A stretch of 64,000 nt of DNA from Kryptolebias marmoratus (taxonomy: Eukaryota > Chordata > Actinopteri > Cyprinodontiformes > Rivulidae): assembly GCF_001649575.2 (NCBI RefSeq), contig NC_051431.1:15456844-15520843 (forward strand), in the 5' to 3' direction. The notes under the pieces are model-generated. The model was not told where the DNA came from, ran no database searches, and was given only the letters and a program-made list of their open reading frames with translations. Each line of letters opens with the position of its first letter. The stretch's first letter is position 1. The translations under genes and the position numbers were made by a program. This document shows, piece by piece, positions 1 to 30,274 of the stretch.

Positions 1-170
1 TCAGAGTTAAGAAGTAAAGAGTTATTGATTCCATTTTAACACCTCTAGATTTGATACGTAAACACAACTTTGTTTAAAATGGCCACCTGAGTTAACCCAC
101 CATTGTAAACTAAAAAAAAGCAAAAAAAAATTTAACTCTGTCATGGATTTAAGTAGTTTTATGTTTATTT

Positions 171-560
171 TTGGCTTTGGTTCTTGGTTCCTTGTTTTTC
201 TGTTTCAGAGGTTATGTTTTTACGTTCATGGTTCAGTTTGGGTTTATCGTTTCTTTTTATTTAGTCGTCTTTATGTTTAGTTTGGTCTTAGTTCTGTTTT
301 TGCTGCTTGTGTTTTTGTTCTCCAGTCATCGTTCAAGTCTCCTCAGTTTATCGGCTTGTTTGCCTGCCACGCCCATCTCCACCTGAGCCAAGTTTTGTAA
401 TCACTCACCTGTGCTCACTTCCCCTGATTACCCTTGCCTTTAAAACCTGGTCATGGTCTCCACTTCCTCGCTGGTCCGTTGTCTCTTGTGCATGCCGTCT
501 GTTTCGCTCCCCTTGTCTTACCTCGCCTTTTTGTGGTGCCTTTGAATTTTGTTATGGTTT
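171..560 (+). mobile_element. possible non-LTR retroelement 3' region (T/C-rich)
   Basis: The T-rich then CT-rich sequence, including CCTTTAAAACC and repeated CTCGCC/CCTTG blocks, resembles the 3' ends of fish LINE-type elements that I recognise only by style. The reading frames over it are low-complexity and unlikely to be translated. Confidence 0.25.
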
Positions 561-574
561 GTTTTGCTGCCCTG

Positions 575-615
575 CCAATGGTTACTTAATGAAACTCTCT
601 TTAAGTAACCATTGG
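575..615. repeat. hairpin, perfect 15-bp arms
   Basis: CCAATGGTTACTTAA at 575-589 is the exact inverse of 601-615, with an 11-base loop. It lies just outside the family-A copy beginning near 618. Confidence 0.85.
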
Positions 616-617
616 AT

Positions 618-800
618 GAACATCTACAACTGATTAACATTTGGAGCCCAATTCAAGATGGCTGCCACAGCTAACTGACCTTCAGTGAATGCAAAATAGC
701 TACAACTCATTTGGTTTTAAAGCCTTGGAGATCAAATTTAGTGTGGTAGTAGTTGAGTATTTTAAAGTTGTTTTGAGCTAAACATGAAGGAGCTCATGCT
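618..800 (-). repeat. family-A dispersed repeat, reverse copy
   Basis: Carries CATCTACAACTGATTAAC, CCAATTCAAGATGGCTGCC and TGTGGTAGTAGTTGAG, the reverse-orientation core of the commonest repeat in this window. Forward orientation is defined as ACTACCACACCAAAT toward ATATTTTGCTAACAGAC. Confidence 0.7.
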
Positions 801-3800
801 GCATAATTTCGCGGCTGCAATGGGGAATTTATGGCTTCCCCATTGACCGAGCAAAGTGAGGCATGCATGTTGTTCATCATAGTTAGAGCAGATAGCCACT
901 CTGCTTCTTTTACTGTCAGATTAGTTCATTTGTGGTCTGAATTTCCACACTGTGCCTGTCTGGGTTGTGAAACTGTAAATGCTCTGAACGGCAGTGGAAT
1001 CCTGTCCGATGTTTTAAAATCTTTTGTTTCCATGTCGAGTAAGTGAAATTATTCTTTGATTTTGTTAACCATGCTGAAAAAGGCAAAAAAGAAAGGGGGT
1101 GAAGTAGGAGTTTAAGATTTCGTAAACGGCTGTGTTGCAGGTGTGGAGGTTCCTTCTTCTCAGGTTGTGTAATGAGCTCAAAAAGCTTCATAAATATTGC
1201 AGTCAGATTTATGCATTATGAACGGCCGTTTTAATGAGATTTATGATCGTGGACCTTCTTGAGGCACATTTACAGAAGTACAGTAAGAGTGACATGAGAA
1301 GTCTGCCTCAGGGGGGGAGAAACAGGTTTCAATGTGTTTCTATAAAAATAGCAGCTTTTTGATGAGGTTTGGGATGAACTGAATCATTGATTGCAGCCTT
1401 GTAAATGTTTTAAAAAGTTTAATTTTTTATCATTTGTTTTTTAATGTTTTTTCAAAGTGCTGTGTAAATGTAATTGGATTGTAGATTTAGTGAAGAGCGA
1501 GTATATAGCTGCCTTTCCAGTACAAATGGATGGGAAACCCACTTTTAGAAGGAAGGTTGTAAGCGAATTCAGTACAGAATAGTAAGTTATTCCTATGCCA
1601 GTCGTATATTTACACGGCTAAGAGTTTTTAGGATATCACTGAAAGGATTTCACTCTTTGCCAGAGGAAACTTTATTTCCTAGCAACTAATTCATATAATT
1701 ATATCAATAATCTCAGCAACACCAACACTGAATCTAATGGACACTCTACAATAATTATCTGCCTACTTGGTTATATTCAAATATATAAAAGTTCCTTACC
1801 CTGTGGATCTGTTCTCAGCGTCACTGTGAGCACACACTGACTTTTTAAGGTCAGAAAATCTGACCGCTTTAACCCTGATTGTGCTCCAAGGTGCACAGCG
1901 CGATCACAGTTTATCAAGAGAACACGCAAGGTGAAATACGACATAATCAACGAGTTGTATTAACAACCTCTGCAACCAGTAGGAATCAGAGAAATACAGG
2001 AAGAACTGTCTCAACAACAACTCTCTAATCTTTCAAACAAAAAAATAAAAAAATCTGTGACGAACACACACACATGTGGGTAAAATGGACAACATCTGAG
2101 CTGCAAAGACCCTCAGCATCTACTGCAAAGAGGCAGCATCTTTAGTTGTCGCATTTTCTCTCTCACACACAAACACACACTCCAAAGGATTTGCATGGTG
2201 ATGGTGTGGGAGCCAGATCCTTATGACACTAGAATGTTCCACTGCCTCATTACGAGCTCGGCTGGCCGGCTCTGCTCGGATTTTAAGGCCAGCGGCCATC
2301 AACCAACTGTCACTTCGCCTCAGCCGCAGCCCTGCTTTCTCTTTGTTAGTGCATTTTTTTTTTTTTATAGTTTGTGTGTGAAGCTGTGTGTCAGGAAGAA
2401 GCAGAGACGAGTGCATGAGAAGAGCGACGGGGCATCTGTGTGAAGAACACAGAAACAGAGAGGGCAGTGCTGATTTTCAGCCATTCAACAAGTCTTTGCA
2501 GCAAAGTGTTCTCATAATTACCCTCATTAATCTCAAAACTTTAGCTTAACTGTTGGGTTTTAATTCTATTTTAGTTTGTTCCAAACAGTGAACGCTATTC
2601 ATTCACTTCAGACCTTCAAATGATGCTGGTACATATTTACCAGACATGGAAAGTGTCTACAGAATTTATTCCTGCAGTAATTATGTTTCCAGGAGTCCTC
2701 TGTTAGTGACACTATGTCATGAAACGTGGTCCAGTCTTTATTTTGCTCCCGGGCTGTTTGTCATGTGACCCACGGACACCATTATCATGTGACCTAGATT
2801 TCCTAGTTTGAATCATTGGGTGGATGTGTCACACTCGACCTCAACATCATGTCCGATCACGTGACCTGCATCCAATAACCTGAACCATACCCCTGACCTC
2901 TTACTGGCCTTTTGGCCAACCTCCTGAGGGGCAATGATGTACACTGACACCTACACAAGGACACCAATACAGAGATGGACCATAAAACACAGTAATGTGC
3001 ACTCACTCACCACACATTGCACCAGGGGGGCAGCCAAGGACTCTCGGTTCTTCCTTTTATCCGTGCATGTTTTTTAGTGGGGTTTTTTTTCCTCCTACGT
3101 CCAGCTTGTTTCTTTCACCTTCTTCTTTTTCCTTTTCTCCTCTTCCTCTTCACAGTCCCTTTCCCCTGCTTTACCACGGCTGTTCAGGCCCAGCTTTGGT
3201 ACTGGGGGTAAGAATCCAGGCAAGACACACAAAGAGCTCTGAAAATACACCCAGAAAATAACTGGCTCCAAAGTCTGTAATGTAAATCAATACAAGGAAA
3301 TACAGCTGACATCTTCGGCAGTGCTCACGTACCCCCCCACACCAGCACACATGGACCCACAGCTGGTCTGTTTAAAGCTGGATGAAAGCTGTAGCACTTA
3401 GTCGTAGCCGTTTTGAGATATTAGTGATTTAAGTCAGCGAGAAGGCGGTTTTCAACCAAGTGCCATGATGACATTACATCTCCCTGCAACTTTATTCAGT
3501 CATGGAAGCAAAACCAATCAATGCATCTTGCCTCCCCCCAGTTCAGAGATCCTTCAAACTGAAGTTGGTCAAAGTTCGCCACAGTTTAATCTCTGTCATG
3601 AAAAAACAGAAATCAGCCAAGGACGAAACAGATACAGTCTCACCAGGCACTGATGCAGAGAGGCTGTCAGTGCGGAAGAAACATGTCAGGCCAATTTACA
3701 AATCTGTGTTGGACTAGAAGAAGAAAGGGACGTCTCAATGAGTTCCTAAATATCAATCTCCCGCTCATCTTTGTGTTCCATATAAAAAGGCCGGCTTTTC

Positions 3801-6785
3801 AAATGTTCCTAAGGGGACACAGCTGTCCAAAAAGTACTCCAGGAAGCCAAGCCTGGCTTTTTTTAAAGTGTCGTGGTAATTTTGCTGTGAGCATCCCTTT
3901 GGTTGATTCAGCTGTGAAAAAAAACAACTTTAGAATAAAAAATCAGCTGTCCAAGCTCCTTCCAGAGAGGACCTGTCAGCATCAATATTTAACCGGATCC
4001 TCTTGGTGTGTTTCTGTCACTGTTAAGGTTTCCGCGTCCCCATTGTTGTTGTTTTTTCGTCCCCCTCTTCTGTTCTCTTTGTGTTTGGCTTTTTAAACGT
4101 TGCTCTGATCTGCCATCATTTGTTCCACACATTTATCCCACATTTCTGGAGTCTCTCCCTTCCCTTCATCGTCTCCTTCGGTCAGCCTTCCACACGCAGA
4201 CCTCAGTCATGCTTCCTCCCCCTTGTAGCAGGGGACCGTCACTTAGGACTCAAATATGAGCTCGAGAAATTGTTCATTAAGCCGACCCTCGTGACCTTTG
4301 CAGCTCGGCGTCCACAGTCCTCGTCCCTGCAGCGAACCTTCATTCAACCTCCCCTCGGCCAGCTTCAGTCATCCCAAAACGCTTAACTTTCAAACTCACC
4401 CTCTTCCTTTCTCCCTCTCCCCCCCAGCAGGCTGATTCACTCGGCCCAGTTCTCACTAACTGCCTGCCTGTTCCGCAGCCACCGTCCTCATCCCGTTCTT
4501 TCGTCTGGCCAAAGACGAGCTCGGGTCTGGTCAAGTCCTCTCTGGCTTTTCTCCATGTTCTCCTCGGTGCTCCTCTAGCTGCCTCTCTGCTGCTGCCCCT
4601 CTCGCAGGCAGAATACAGTGGCTCTTCTCACTGCCGTGCTCTGAGTCATACTGCTCCCTCTCTCCTCCCTTTTCCTTCCAGAAGCTTGCAAATGTTCCTC
4701 TTTTTTTTTTTTCTCTTTCTTTTTTTGGTGCCTCCTCGCCTCTCCAGCAACTCGTCAGGATTCATTCAGCATTTCTTCCCATCCAGAGGAATGCCTCTGC
4801 ATCCTGCTGAGACAAACAGAAGGGTTGCCTGTGGACAGACAGTCAAGCAGAAAGAGAGTCACTTTTTATTATTATTTTTTTTTATCCAACAGAGGCAAGA
4901 AGTTGCCTTGTTTCTGATAGTCTTAGTTTGGTTACAGGTGACTTATTCTCTCCACCTGTGAGTGAAGAAAGATCTTTCCACGTGTCGCCATCTCCGACTC
5001 AGCTCCCATTAAATCCTGCTGTTGCTTCGTCAACTTGAGACAATCTGTGGGCAAACAAAAACACAGTTCAGTGTCATTAGCAATGTTCTCTGGAAGGAAA
5101 ACAGAGGAACCAGACAAGAAAGTTGTGCATGGAAAAAAAAAAACAGATGCCCTCAGGAAGTGTGGAAGTGACAGCAAAGGAGATACTAATGGAGAGAGGA
5201 GGCAGGGAGGAGGAGGGAGCTTGTGTGTAGGTAGAATGGGGAGAAGATTGTGGGATGGATGTTGAGCTGGGGAAAAGTGAGAGCTTGCTGCTGGGTAATG
5301 AGGGAAGGGGTGAGCACATGGCCGTACAAAGGGATGGATGGGAGGAGAGGAAGCATATGCACGGGTTTACGGATGGATGAGTGGCTCGGCAGGTCGACTG
5401 CTCTCTTCTCCAGATGTTTCATGCAGCTTCCATGAAACGCCAGGCCTCTCAGAGTCTCTTTTCATCAAAAGTATTCAAACGATCCTCCTCAAGTGTGTCA
5501 TTCGTGGTGTTTTGTCTGTGCTGTAATCCTTGTGAGAATGAGGTGCTCCTCCCTTTCAATTTCTACCTCTCTCATAGCTCTCTGTCTGCTGCTGCAGCCT
5601 CAGCGTCTGCTATCACTGAAACACAGCGTCCCTCATTTCCCTCCCTCCGCCTCACCTCCTCTCTGTCTCTCCCAGTCTGTTTCCCTCATTTCCCTCCCTT
5701 CTTTACCCGCCGTGCTCCTTTTCCTTCTCTATATTTGTCCTCCTCTGCCTCTGTCTCTGTCTGAAACTCAGTTCTCTTCTCCCCCCCAGCCCCCACCCCA
5801 GCCCTCCACACACACACTTTCTGTCTCAGCTTTCCCCCCTTATTTCATCAGCACCTCTCCACCTCCTTCATATTTGTCGTCCTATACATCCCTCTTGGAG
5901 AGAAGCTTCCAGAACACGGTGGACGGATTCGTGGAGAGAGAAACTCCCAGGACATGTGAAAGCCATTCGTAAAACGCAGATTATGCACACACGGGTACGT
6001 TCATATCTCACCCAAACGTGTGTGCATGTGGAGACAGCTCGTGCACAGGCTCTCTCTCCATCCATCTGGCTGGGAAAAAAAACCAGGACATCCTGATGAA
6101 AGATGTAGCAGGGGGTTTGCGATGGTTCGATGTACCTGGGTAACATCTGTAAGGCAGCCACACATGCTTTAACACAGCAACGAAAGAGTTCAGTCTATGA
6201 AATATTGAACAGAAAATAAATTTAGCACACATTCACATGACTGCAGAACTATGACACACATACATTTCCAGGGATTCTGTGCTGATTTCTTCTAAATTTA
6301 GTCTCATTCTCTCCTTTTTTTTTCAAATAACACTAAGAGACGCTGTTTTTTTAGGACTTCATTAAACATTCATTGTAATTCCCCACAGTTTGTCTTGGAG
6401 AAAGTAAATTAAGTCGTGAACTCAATCCATCCTTCTCCAACATATATTTTTGTTGCTGCTTATTATTTCAGTATTAATTAAAAAGCATTTGGACCATCCC
6501 GTCACACAAAATGGTTTCTATTTGTTAATCTTCCTGAAATGTTTTAGTTGTACAGCTCTTAGGTTGTGATTTATTCATCACAAAAGTTGAGTTTTCTTTT
6601 TTAAAAAAAGGTATTCAGTTGGTTTAATTGTATACTTCAGGTTTTTGCTGTACTATACTCCTACACTATACACCTTTAAGCTTCAGCTCCCAAAATGCTG
6701 CCTTGCCATTTTCTTGTAAATTTTAGGAAACAATTTATAGGTCAACGTTGGGAAATTATGAACTCGTGACAGAAAAGATGACTCA
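801..6785. other. no gene seen; CT-rich intergenic DNA
   Basis: Apart from the E-box cluster at 2.76-2.87 kb this holds long pyrimidine-rich tracts (strongest 4.0-5.9 kb) whose open frames are low-complexity Ser/Phe/Leu. No exon pair with matching phases was found. Confidence 0.6.
2761..2866. promoter_or_regulatory. cluster of three TCAYGTGACC E-box motifs
   Basis: TCATGTGACC at 2761 and 2785 and TCACGTGACC at 2857 fall within 106 bases. The last is the palindromic CACGTG core with flanks preferred by USF/TFE-type bHLH-zip factors. No adjacent gene explains them. Confidence 0.3.
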
Positions 6786-6960
6786 AACCAGTGATCATCA
6801 ACTGGTGGACCCTGGGCAATTTTTGGTCCACATGTTTATCGCATCTGGCCCGCAAAGTATTAAATTATTGCTAAATTAAAGGCCTGGCATTCCTTGAACT
6901 TTCATGTCAGAGAGCTGTATCTGTCCTGTTTAAACCTTGAAAATAATGTTATGTGAAATC
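6786..6960 (+). mobile_element. fragment of another hAT-like element
   Basis: CAGTGATCATCAACTGGTGGA followed by TTTTTGGTCCAC and GGCCCGC resembles one end of a Charlie-type hAT element. Only one end was found. Confidence 0.35.
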
Positions 6961-6999
6961 TTGTGCAATGCGGTAAGTTGTCACGCTCAGATTATGCAA

Positions 7000-7240
7000 T
7001 GACTACACCAAATCTTAACTTAATATCTGTGAAATCGACTGAGTTATAACCATTTTTGTTTTGGCTAATGCCGATTAGCTGTGGCAACCAACTTGAATTA
7101 GGTTGACACCAAAAGTTAATTAGTTGTAGATCTGCTTGAAATGATTTCTTTCACATCCATCCATGGGTTTGTGAGAAATTTCGCCAACAAACAAACAGGG
7201 TTGAAACCAAGAGTTAAAGCTAAAGTTTAAAGCAAAGATC
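7000..7240 (+). repeat. family-A dispersed repeat, forward copy
   Basis: Contains ACTACACCAAATCTTAAC, a GAGTTATAACCATTTTTG segment, GATTAGCTGTGGCAACC and a diverged AATTTCGCCAACAAAC end. Confidence 0.65.
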
Positions 7241-7429
7241 TCAGTCAGTGAGTAGCTTTTGAAGACTGTAATGTGATTGGGTCTAACCTACAACCACACC
7301 CAATTTTAGCACAAGATACGTAAAACTGACTGAAGTGTGGCTATTTTTTGGTTTTCTAACACCATTTCAAATTGGACTGGTTAATTAATAAGGATTATGA
7401 TTATTCTTTAAGAAAGTAATCATTAGACA

Positions 7430-7705
7430 TACGTCTACACCTGCTTAACCTTTGGGGTCAACTTAATTTAAGATGGCTGCCTTGGTCAATTGATGTTTGG
7501 AAACACATTGCTATAACTCAGTAAATGTTACAGATATGAAGGTAAAACTTGGTGTGGTAGTAGCTGACACATCTCACAAGATTTTGCGCAAAACTGCTCT
7601 AACTATAACTCTACTTATCATACGATGATCGTAGTTTCAAAGCTCTGGTATGAAAAAAGATGGCTGATATGCATTCCTTCAAAGAAAGCTAGGCCTTTTG
7701 TTGGT
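7430..7705 (-). repeat. family-A dispersed repeat, reverse copy with 3' extension
   Basis: AAGATGGCTGCC, TTGGTGTGGTAGTAGCTGA, then the extension with AACTCTACTTATCAT, CTCTGGTATGAAA and GCATTCCTTCAAAGAAAG. It shows that the full unit is longer than the GGCTGCC core. Confidence 0.65.
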
Positions 7706-8052
7706 TCTCTTTCTTTCCACACTCAGTATACAAACCCAACCCTGACTCTATAACATGGATCTCCTTCAAACAGCAGGACAAGTAGGAGAGAAAACAAGCT
7801 AAATTAGGAAGGAAAAATGAAACAGGCTGCATGTGTCTGTGTCCCTGTCTGAGCACCTAGCTTGAGTTCAAATTTTGAACAGGTGTTTAAAGCCATAGGA
7901 ACATGATTTCTAAATTTAGAACTTGGTTTTAGAGTAACTCGTAGAATGAGGTTTTGATTATGATTAGGCACTTTGTAGTGATGGAGTCGAAGTTGCTTAA
8001 GAGTGCTGAATGTCGTTTCATGCCCTCATACAATTAGATAACTATACAGCCT

Positions 8053-8132
8053 TGTGTGTGTGTGTGTGTGTCTGTGTGTTTGTATCTGCTCATGCATGCA
8101 TGCATGTGTGTGCTTGCATGTTTCTGTGTATA
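8053..8132. repeat. TG-rich microsatellite
   Basis: An interrupted TG run with CATG repeats (CATGCATGCATGCATG) in the middle. Confidence 0.85.
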
Positions 8133-8474
8133 TGCTGAGCTTTAAATCCCCCTGTAGAAAAACGGCAGGCTGCTTTATGCAGTTTTTCCAGTTCTGTCTT
8201 CAACTTTCTCAGATTTTTTTTTCTGTTGTCTTTCAGGATGTTCTGGGATGTAAGGATTGCATGCAACTATATTTAAAGCACTACATCCTTCTGACTGCCA
8301 GTAGTTCAAATTTGACCTCTGTGGAGGACATTTGTAAACCTCAATATCTCCCACCCACTACATACTGCTGAATTAACTCCTTTTGCGATCTACAGAGGAC
8401 ATTTTGGGCTTTTCAGTGATACTAAATGTGAAGGGGTGGGGCTGATTACCTTACAAAGACGTTTAATTTAAAAG

Positions 8475-8509
8475 AAATCCTCCTGACCTCCTGGTGGTCA
8501 GGAGGATTT
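8475..8509. repeat. hairpin, perfect 14-bp arms
   Basis: AAATCCTCCTGACC at 8475-8488 pairs with 8496-8509 around a 7-base loop. A T-run follows. No adjacent gene. Confidence 0.85.
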
Positions 8510-9639
8510 TACATGTAGGAAAAGAAAACTGAAGGATGACGTATCAGCTTTCTGTAAATGGCATATGAATAATACAAAAAACAAAAACCTTTATTGTAAA
8601 CATAAGTTTGCCTGTCCAGTTTTTTTTCTGAGATGTAAAGTCAGTTAAAAGTAGAATACAAAGACAAATCAATACATTAGTGGAATAAAGTCTCCACAAT
8701 CCTATTTCTCCTTTCCCGTAGAGGTGATTAAGTGTAGATCGATGAAGACATCCCATCAATTCATTTTCAGTCTAATATTTATCAGGAATATCTATCGTCT
8801 TCAGCAGAAATAGATCCATTAGAGATAATTAATGTCACAGTTAAATCGTCTGCTGGCAAAGATTATTTTACCGCCCTTGGCTGCTCTTCCTCTTCTTGTT
8901 CTCTGCTGTTGTCTGTTTTATTCAGTGTCTGCCTTAAATTGGTTTCCTGTTTTATAATTTGGCAGTTCTGACATCAGTGAACTCGAGCTAAAGTCAGAGC
9001 TGCAGTTAGAGGATTCTGCCTGCCCCTTCCTGACCGAGCTAAAGATAACAGGGGATCATTATGGTAAAAGTAAAAATATGTAAAAACAACAACAATAGAA
9101 AATAAATGTTTACACTTGTATTTAATTAGAAACACAGGTGCACTCCTTCTGTGAATCTGGGTCAGCGGATAAGGCTGTGGAGGAACCTCACGAGGCTCTG
9201 TAGCGCCCCCGTGTGTTGATGCTTGGAAATGCATGACAATCAGAATGTGAGCAATGAGCCAGGTGTGTAACCCACACAAGGCTCCAGGTGACGGTGTCTC
9301 TCAAGTACTACGACAGAACAGAATCTTATAACCAGACACTGCCAAACTTTGAACACAAGGTACGTCTATAAAGGACAGAAAAATATGTAGGCTTAAGTGT
9401 TTAGTCCAGTGCAATATTGCTGAAAAAAGCAATATGTAAAAACAGATACAGGTCAGTTGTTTAGAGGGTTGATTGCTTGAGGAGAAAAAAGAAGAAAAAA
9501 AAACTGTTCTCCACATTTGGTCTGCAGACATTTATATCTCTGACCAGAAGGTTCAAAGAGACAGTATCCAGAGAGTGAGGGGTCAGAGGTGAGCTTTTTC
9601 CTGCCCGTTTCCTGATTACCACTCTGAACAAGCAGTCGA

Positions 9640-10015
9640 TTCAGTGACCACTGTGTAGAAATGGATCAGCACCTCCAGACTTCCTGAGTTGCTGCAGTAA
9701 GCCTGTCCTCTGCAGGGCCTTTTTGATGGTGGAGGAGATGTTCTCCCACTGCAAGTCTCAGGAGATGGTGGTCACCAAAAAGTTGAAGAAATAAGTGGGG
9801 GTCCAATGTCTTGAGGGTGTTCAGCTCCAGGTTGTTCTGCTTAGCCTTTCTTATGTTTGCAGACCCGTCATCATCTTGGATGAATCTGATGACTGTTGGA
9901 AATCTTCAGGAGGTTAACAGCTGGGTGTGAGGAGGTTCAGTCATGAGAGGAGAGAGAATGCAACTCTGAGGGGCGCCATTGTTGACGGTCCATGACTTTT
10001 CCTATCATCATAGAT
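9640..10015 (-). mobile_element. decayed LINE reverse-transcriptase fragment
   Basis: On the minus strand the DNA still resembles the RT palm and thumb region of a common fish LINE family: remnants readable as TVIRFIQDDDGSA then QNNLELNTLKTL. The FADD catalytic motif is lost by deletion, and stops and frameshifts are frequent. The clade (Rex/CR1/L2-like) is not certain. Confidence 0.5.
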
Positions 10016-11559
10016 CTACTTGTAGATGGAGGATGCTGTATTTGATCAACATATTTCCACAAGAGACTGAGCGGTGTAATGTGTTTACTCAATTTGTCCA
10101 CTGAGGTTTGTGTCAGAGGTTAGTATTTAAACCTGAAAGATCCAGGAGGCATAAGCAGAGCATTACTGAGCTCAGTGGATAAAGATGAATGAAGCTTTGG
10201 CAGGTTTTGTACGACTTGTGCTTCACAGGAAGTCCGTCTTGTGGTCACGGGATGAAAGCGTGCACATTAATGTTTCTTGGGTAAACAGAAGCACACAGTG
10301 TTTTCTCTGCAGCTTTAGCGCAGAGGAGAACATTGCACGCAGAGGGATCAAGATTTAATTAGAAGCTGGCAAAAGGGCAGAAACTCACAAAGAAACAGCA
10401 AAACGATCACTTTCAGCTCGTCCATGATTCAGCCTTCCCTTTATATTCTTTTTTTTACCTGTGTTGTGAATTTTTATAATCTTAAGACACCCTTTAATAT
10501 TATTGTGACTTTTTATGTATTGCCTATAGATTAGATAGTGAATTGACATCATAATGAGCTCTATACCATTGATGATGTGCACAGTTTTTACCAGCAGAGG
10601 CTGGATGACAGTATGGATTTGATATTTAAGGGGCAGACAAAAGTAGTTAGAGAAACTGCACCTAATGTCCAATTTCATGGCTTTATTTTGTTTTGAATTA
10701 ATATGTCACTTTAAGAGGAAATGCTCTTGTAAAGCTGGAAGTGAGCCTAAAGCCAACGACGGGCCCGGAATCAGTTTTAACATGTGTGAACTTTGCAAAC
10801 TAACGAAACAAATGCTCAAAATTTTTACATCAGTGTCCTCAACTCAGCTTTCAGGGGTCATAAGAAAACACATGACTGCCTCCCTGTGGCTGGAAAGAGA
10901 AGATGCATATATTTTCTTTTAGCAGGAGTTCATGAGTTCAGGTAACAGTACTGCTCTGAAGAACACAGGGTTTTACACAAGGTTTTACCCTTTTTTTTTT
11001 TAAATTTCTAACCAGATCTTAAACTCTCATCATTTCACACCTAATTAAACATGTATTTATTGCTGATAAAGTGGTAAAACCAAATCATATAAAAACTGTA
11101 AGTAACCTCAAGTAAAGAGTTTAAGTCTGAAATTTTAAAATGGATTGAATATTGAAAAACAAACACAGTTTAGTGATAAAAGAAAATTATTGACAAATTT
11201 AATGTTGGCCTTAATGTCATTTCTTGACACTGCCATGATGCTATATTTTTATCATCTAAAGCCATTTCTTTGTCACTGTTGTTGAGCAACATAATGTTTG
11301 GATTAGATTGTTATGATTTGAGTTGGGGGCTGAACTTGTTAGCTACATCTGGAAACCATATTGGTAATCCACGTATTATGGTTCATGGAAACATTTATTT
11401 TACTTCCTGTTGTGACTGAGAAAAGGGGCCTGTATAGATGTACTGAATGTGAACTGTGTGTGAAAGACAAAAAACTAAATGTCAACCATCATTCTTCATC
11501 TTATTACAGCACATGACAAAGATTAAAAGAAAAGAAGAAAACAAAAATTTGCAATAAAC

Positions 11560-11565
11560 TTTATT
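11560..11565 (-). terminator. candidate hhipl1 poly(A) signal (AATAAA)
   Basis: The plus strand reads TTTATT, that is AATAAA on the coding strand, about 720 bases past the hhipl1 stop and followed by a TTTATTGC/T-rich stretch as expected downstream of cleavage. No other evidence fixes the end of the transcript. Confidence 0.45.
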
Positions 11566-11714
11566 CATATCAGAGGCATCCTGCGCCCTCAATGCTCTTA
11601 AAACGATCATTCAGATCTTTTGCAGTGAGGTTTTGTGAAACGTTATGAACAATAAATATTTGAGCTGTTGTGGAAAGCTCAGATCAGGGAAATAGAGTTT
11701 AGTTCTGATCCAAA

Positions 11715-11960
11715 TGACAAGCTAACGTCTAGTCCGAGCAGGGCAAAGACAAACGTGAATTGCTGAAACTTTTATGATTGGAAAACTTTGGTTTTGGCTC
11801 CACTCGGATTAATTGTTGGCTCATCATTCCGGTCAGAATTAAACTCTGTTTTTCCAAACTGATGTCGTTCAAAGAGCTATCTACAACAGGTAAAATAATA
11901 ATTGTGCATAACCTTTTGACAGAACCCCACTTCAAAAGAATCTGATGCAATAGAAGAGGT
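11715..11960 (+). repeat. family-C dispersed repeat
   Basis: GCTAACGTCTAGTCCGAGCAG, later GAGCTATCTACAACAGGTAA, ATAACCTTTTGACAGAACC and CACTTCAAAAGAATCTGA. The same blocks recur near 22.1 and 30.3-30.8 kb, and its tail near 13.5 kb. Confidence 0.5.
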
Positions 11961-12284
11961 TTTATGTGTTTTTATCTCATCCTTGTATAAAATGTCCAGC
12001 ATTTTCAGGTTAAACTTCAGTTTAAGAATTCTATTATTATTTAAATTTAGGTGCTTCTATAGTTTGTAACTATAGATAATACTGAACGGATACAATGTAA
12101 AATAAAAATCTTCTAATAAATCAGAAGATTCCAGTTTGTCTATGACAAAAAAATTAGAAATGAGGAGTAAAAAAAAAGGAAAAGATAAATCTGCATTCAG
12201 GACAGGCCAAGACAAAAAGTCCCACATGTTATTGAAATTAATTCAGTACATCCAAACAGCCTTGATCTGTTCCTTTCACTTCTG

Positions 12285-29761
<17,477 letters not shown>

Positions 29762-30274
29762 GGTGTAAATAATCTGTCTCCGGCTTCAGGGTCGTCTATC
29801 CCTCGGACCAAGGATGAAATAAAAGCAGCTCGTGGGGAAAGTTTCACAATTCTCCAGCAGGGTCTAAGAAACACAAATATAACATTCAAATTCAAATTAG
29901 TCACTTCATTTTGTATGATTTGACATATTCGGCATTCACTCGTTTGTTTTTCTGATTTTTAATCAATTAATTAATGTTTTGGTTTTTTTTTTTTGCAATC
30001 TAACAACTTCTGCATACTTTCCTATTTTAGCCAATCACACATCAAATCGTTCCGCTCATTCAGGAAATGGGTGCTATGACTTCTGTGACTTTTATATTTT
30101 TCAAAATATTTAACTTTATAAATATTCTCTCCCTGGAAATACGTAATATGTTCAATTCCTTCAGAAACATTGCTTTCTTGGAAACTTGCTTCAACATACT
30201 TGCTCTTTTTTGTCCTCTCATGCTGTCGTTTTGCTATCTTTTAGCTTTTAGCTAGCATAAAGTACCTCCTCTGA

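Noticed and set aside
171..633. Overlapping frames at the left edge
   Set aside because: Phe/Leu/Ser/Val low complexity from T-rich repeat DNA, not gene-like.
5381..5972. Ser/Pro/Leu-rich frames of 127 and 159 codons
   Set aside because: Produced by a CT-rich tract with no codon bias, start context or splice sites of note.
8220..8371. Possible terminal exon after a TCTTTCAG acceptor, ending at a stop
   Set aside because: Only 44 codons, no partner exon found, no recognised motif; good acceptors occur by chance in T-rich DNA.
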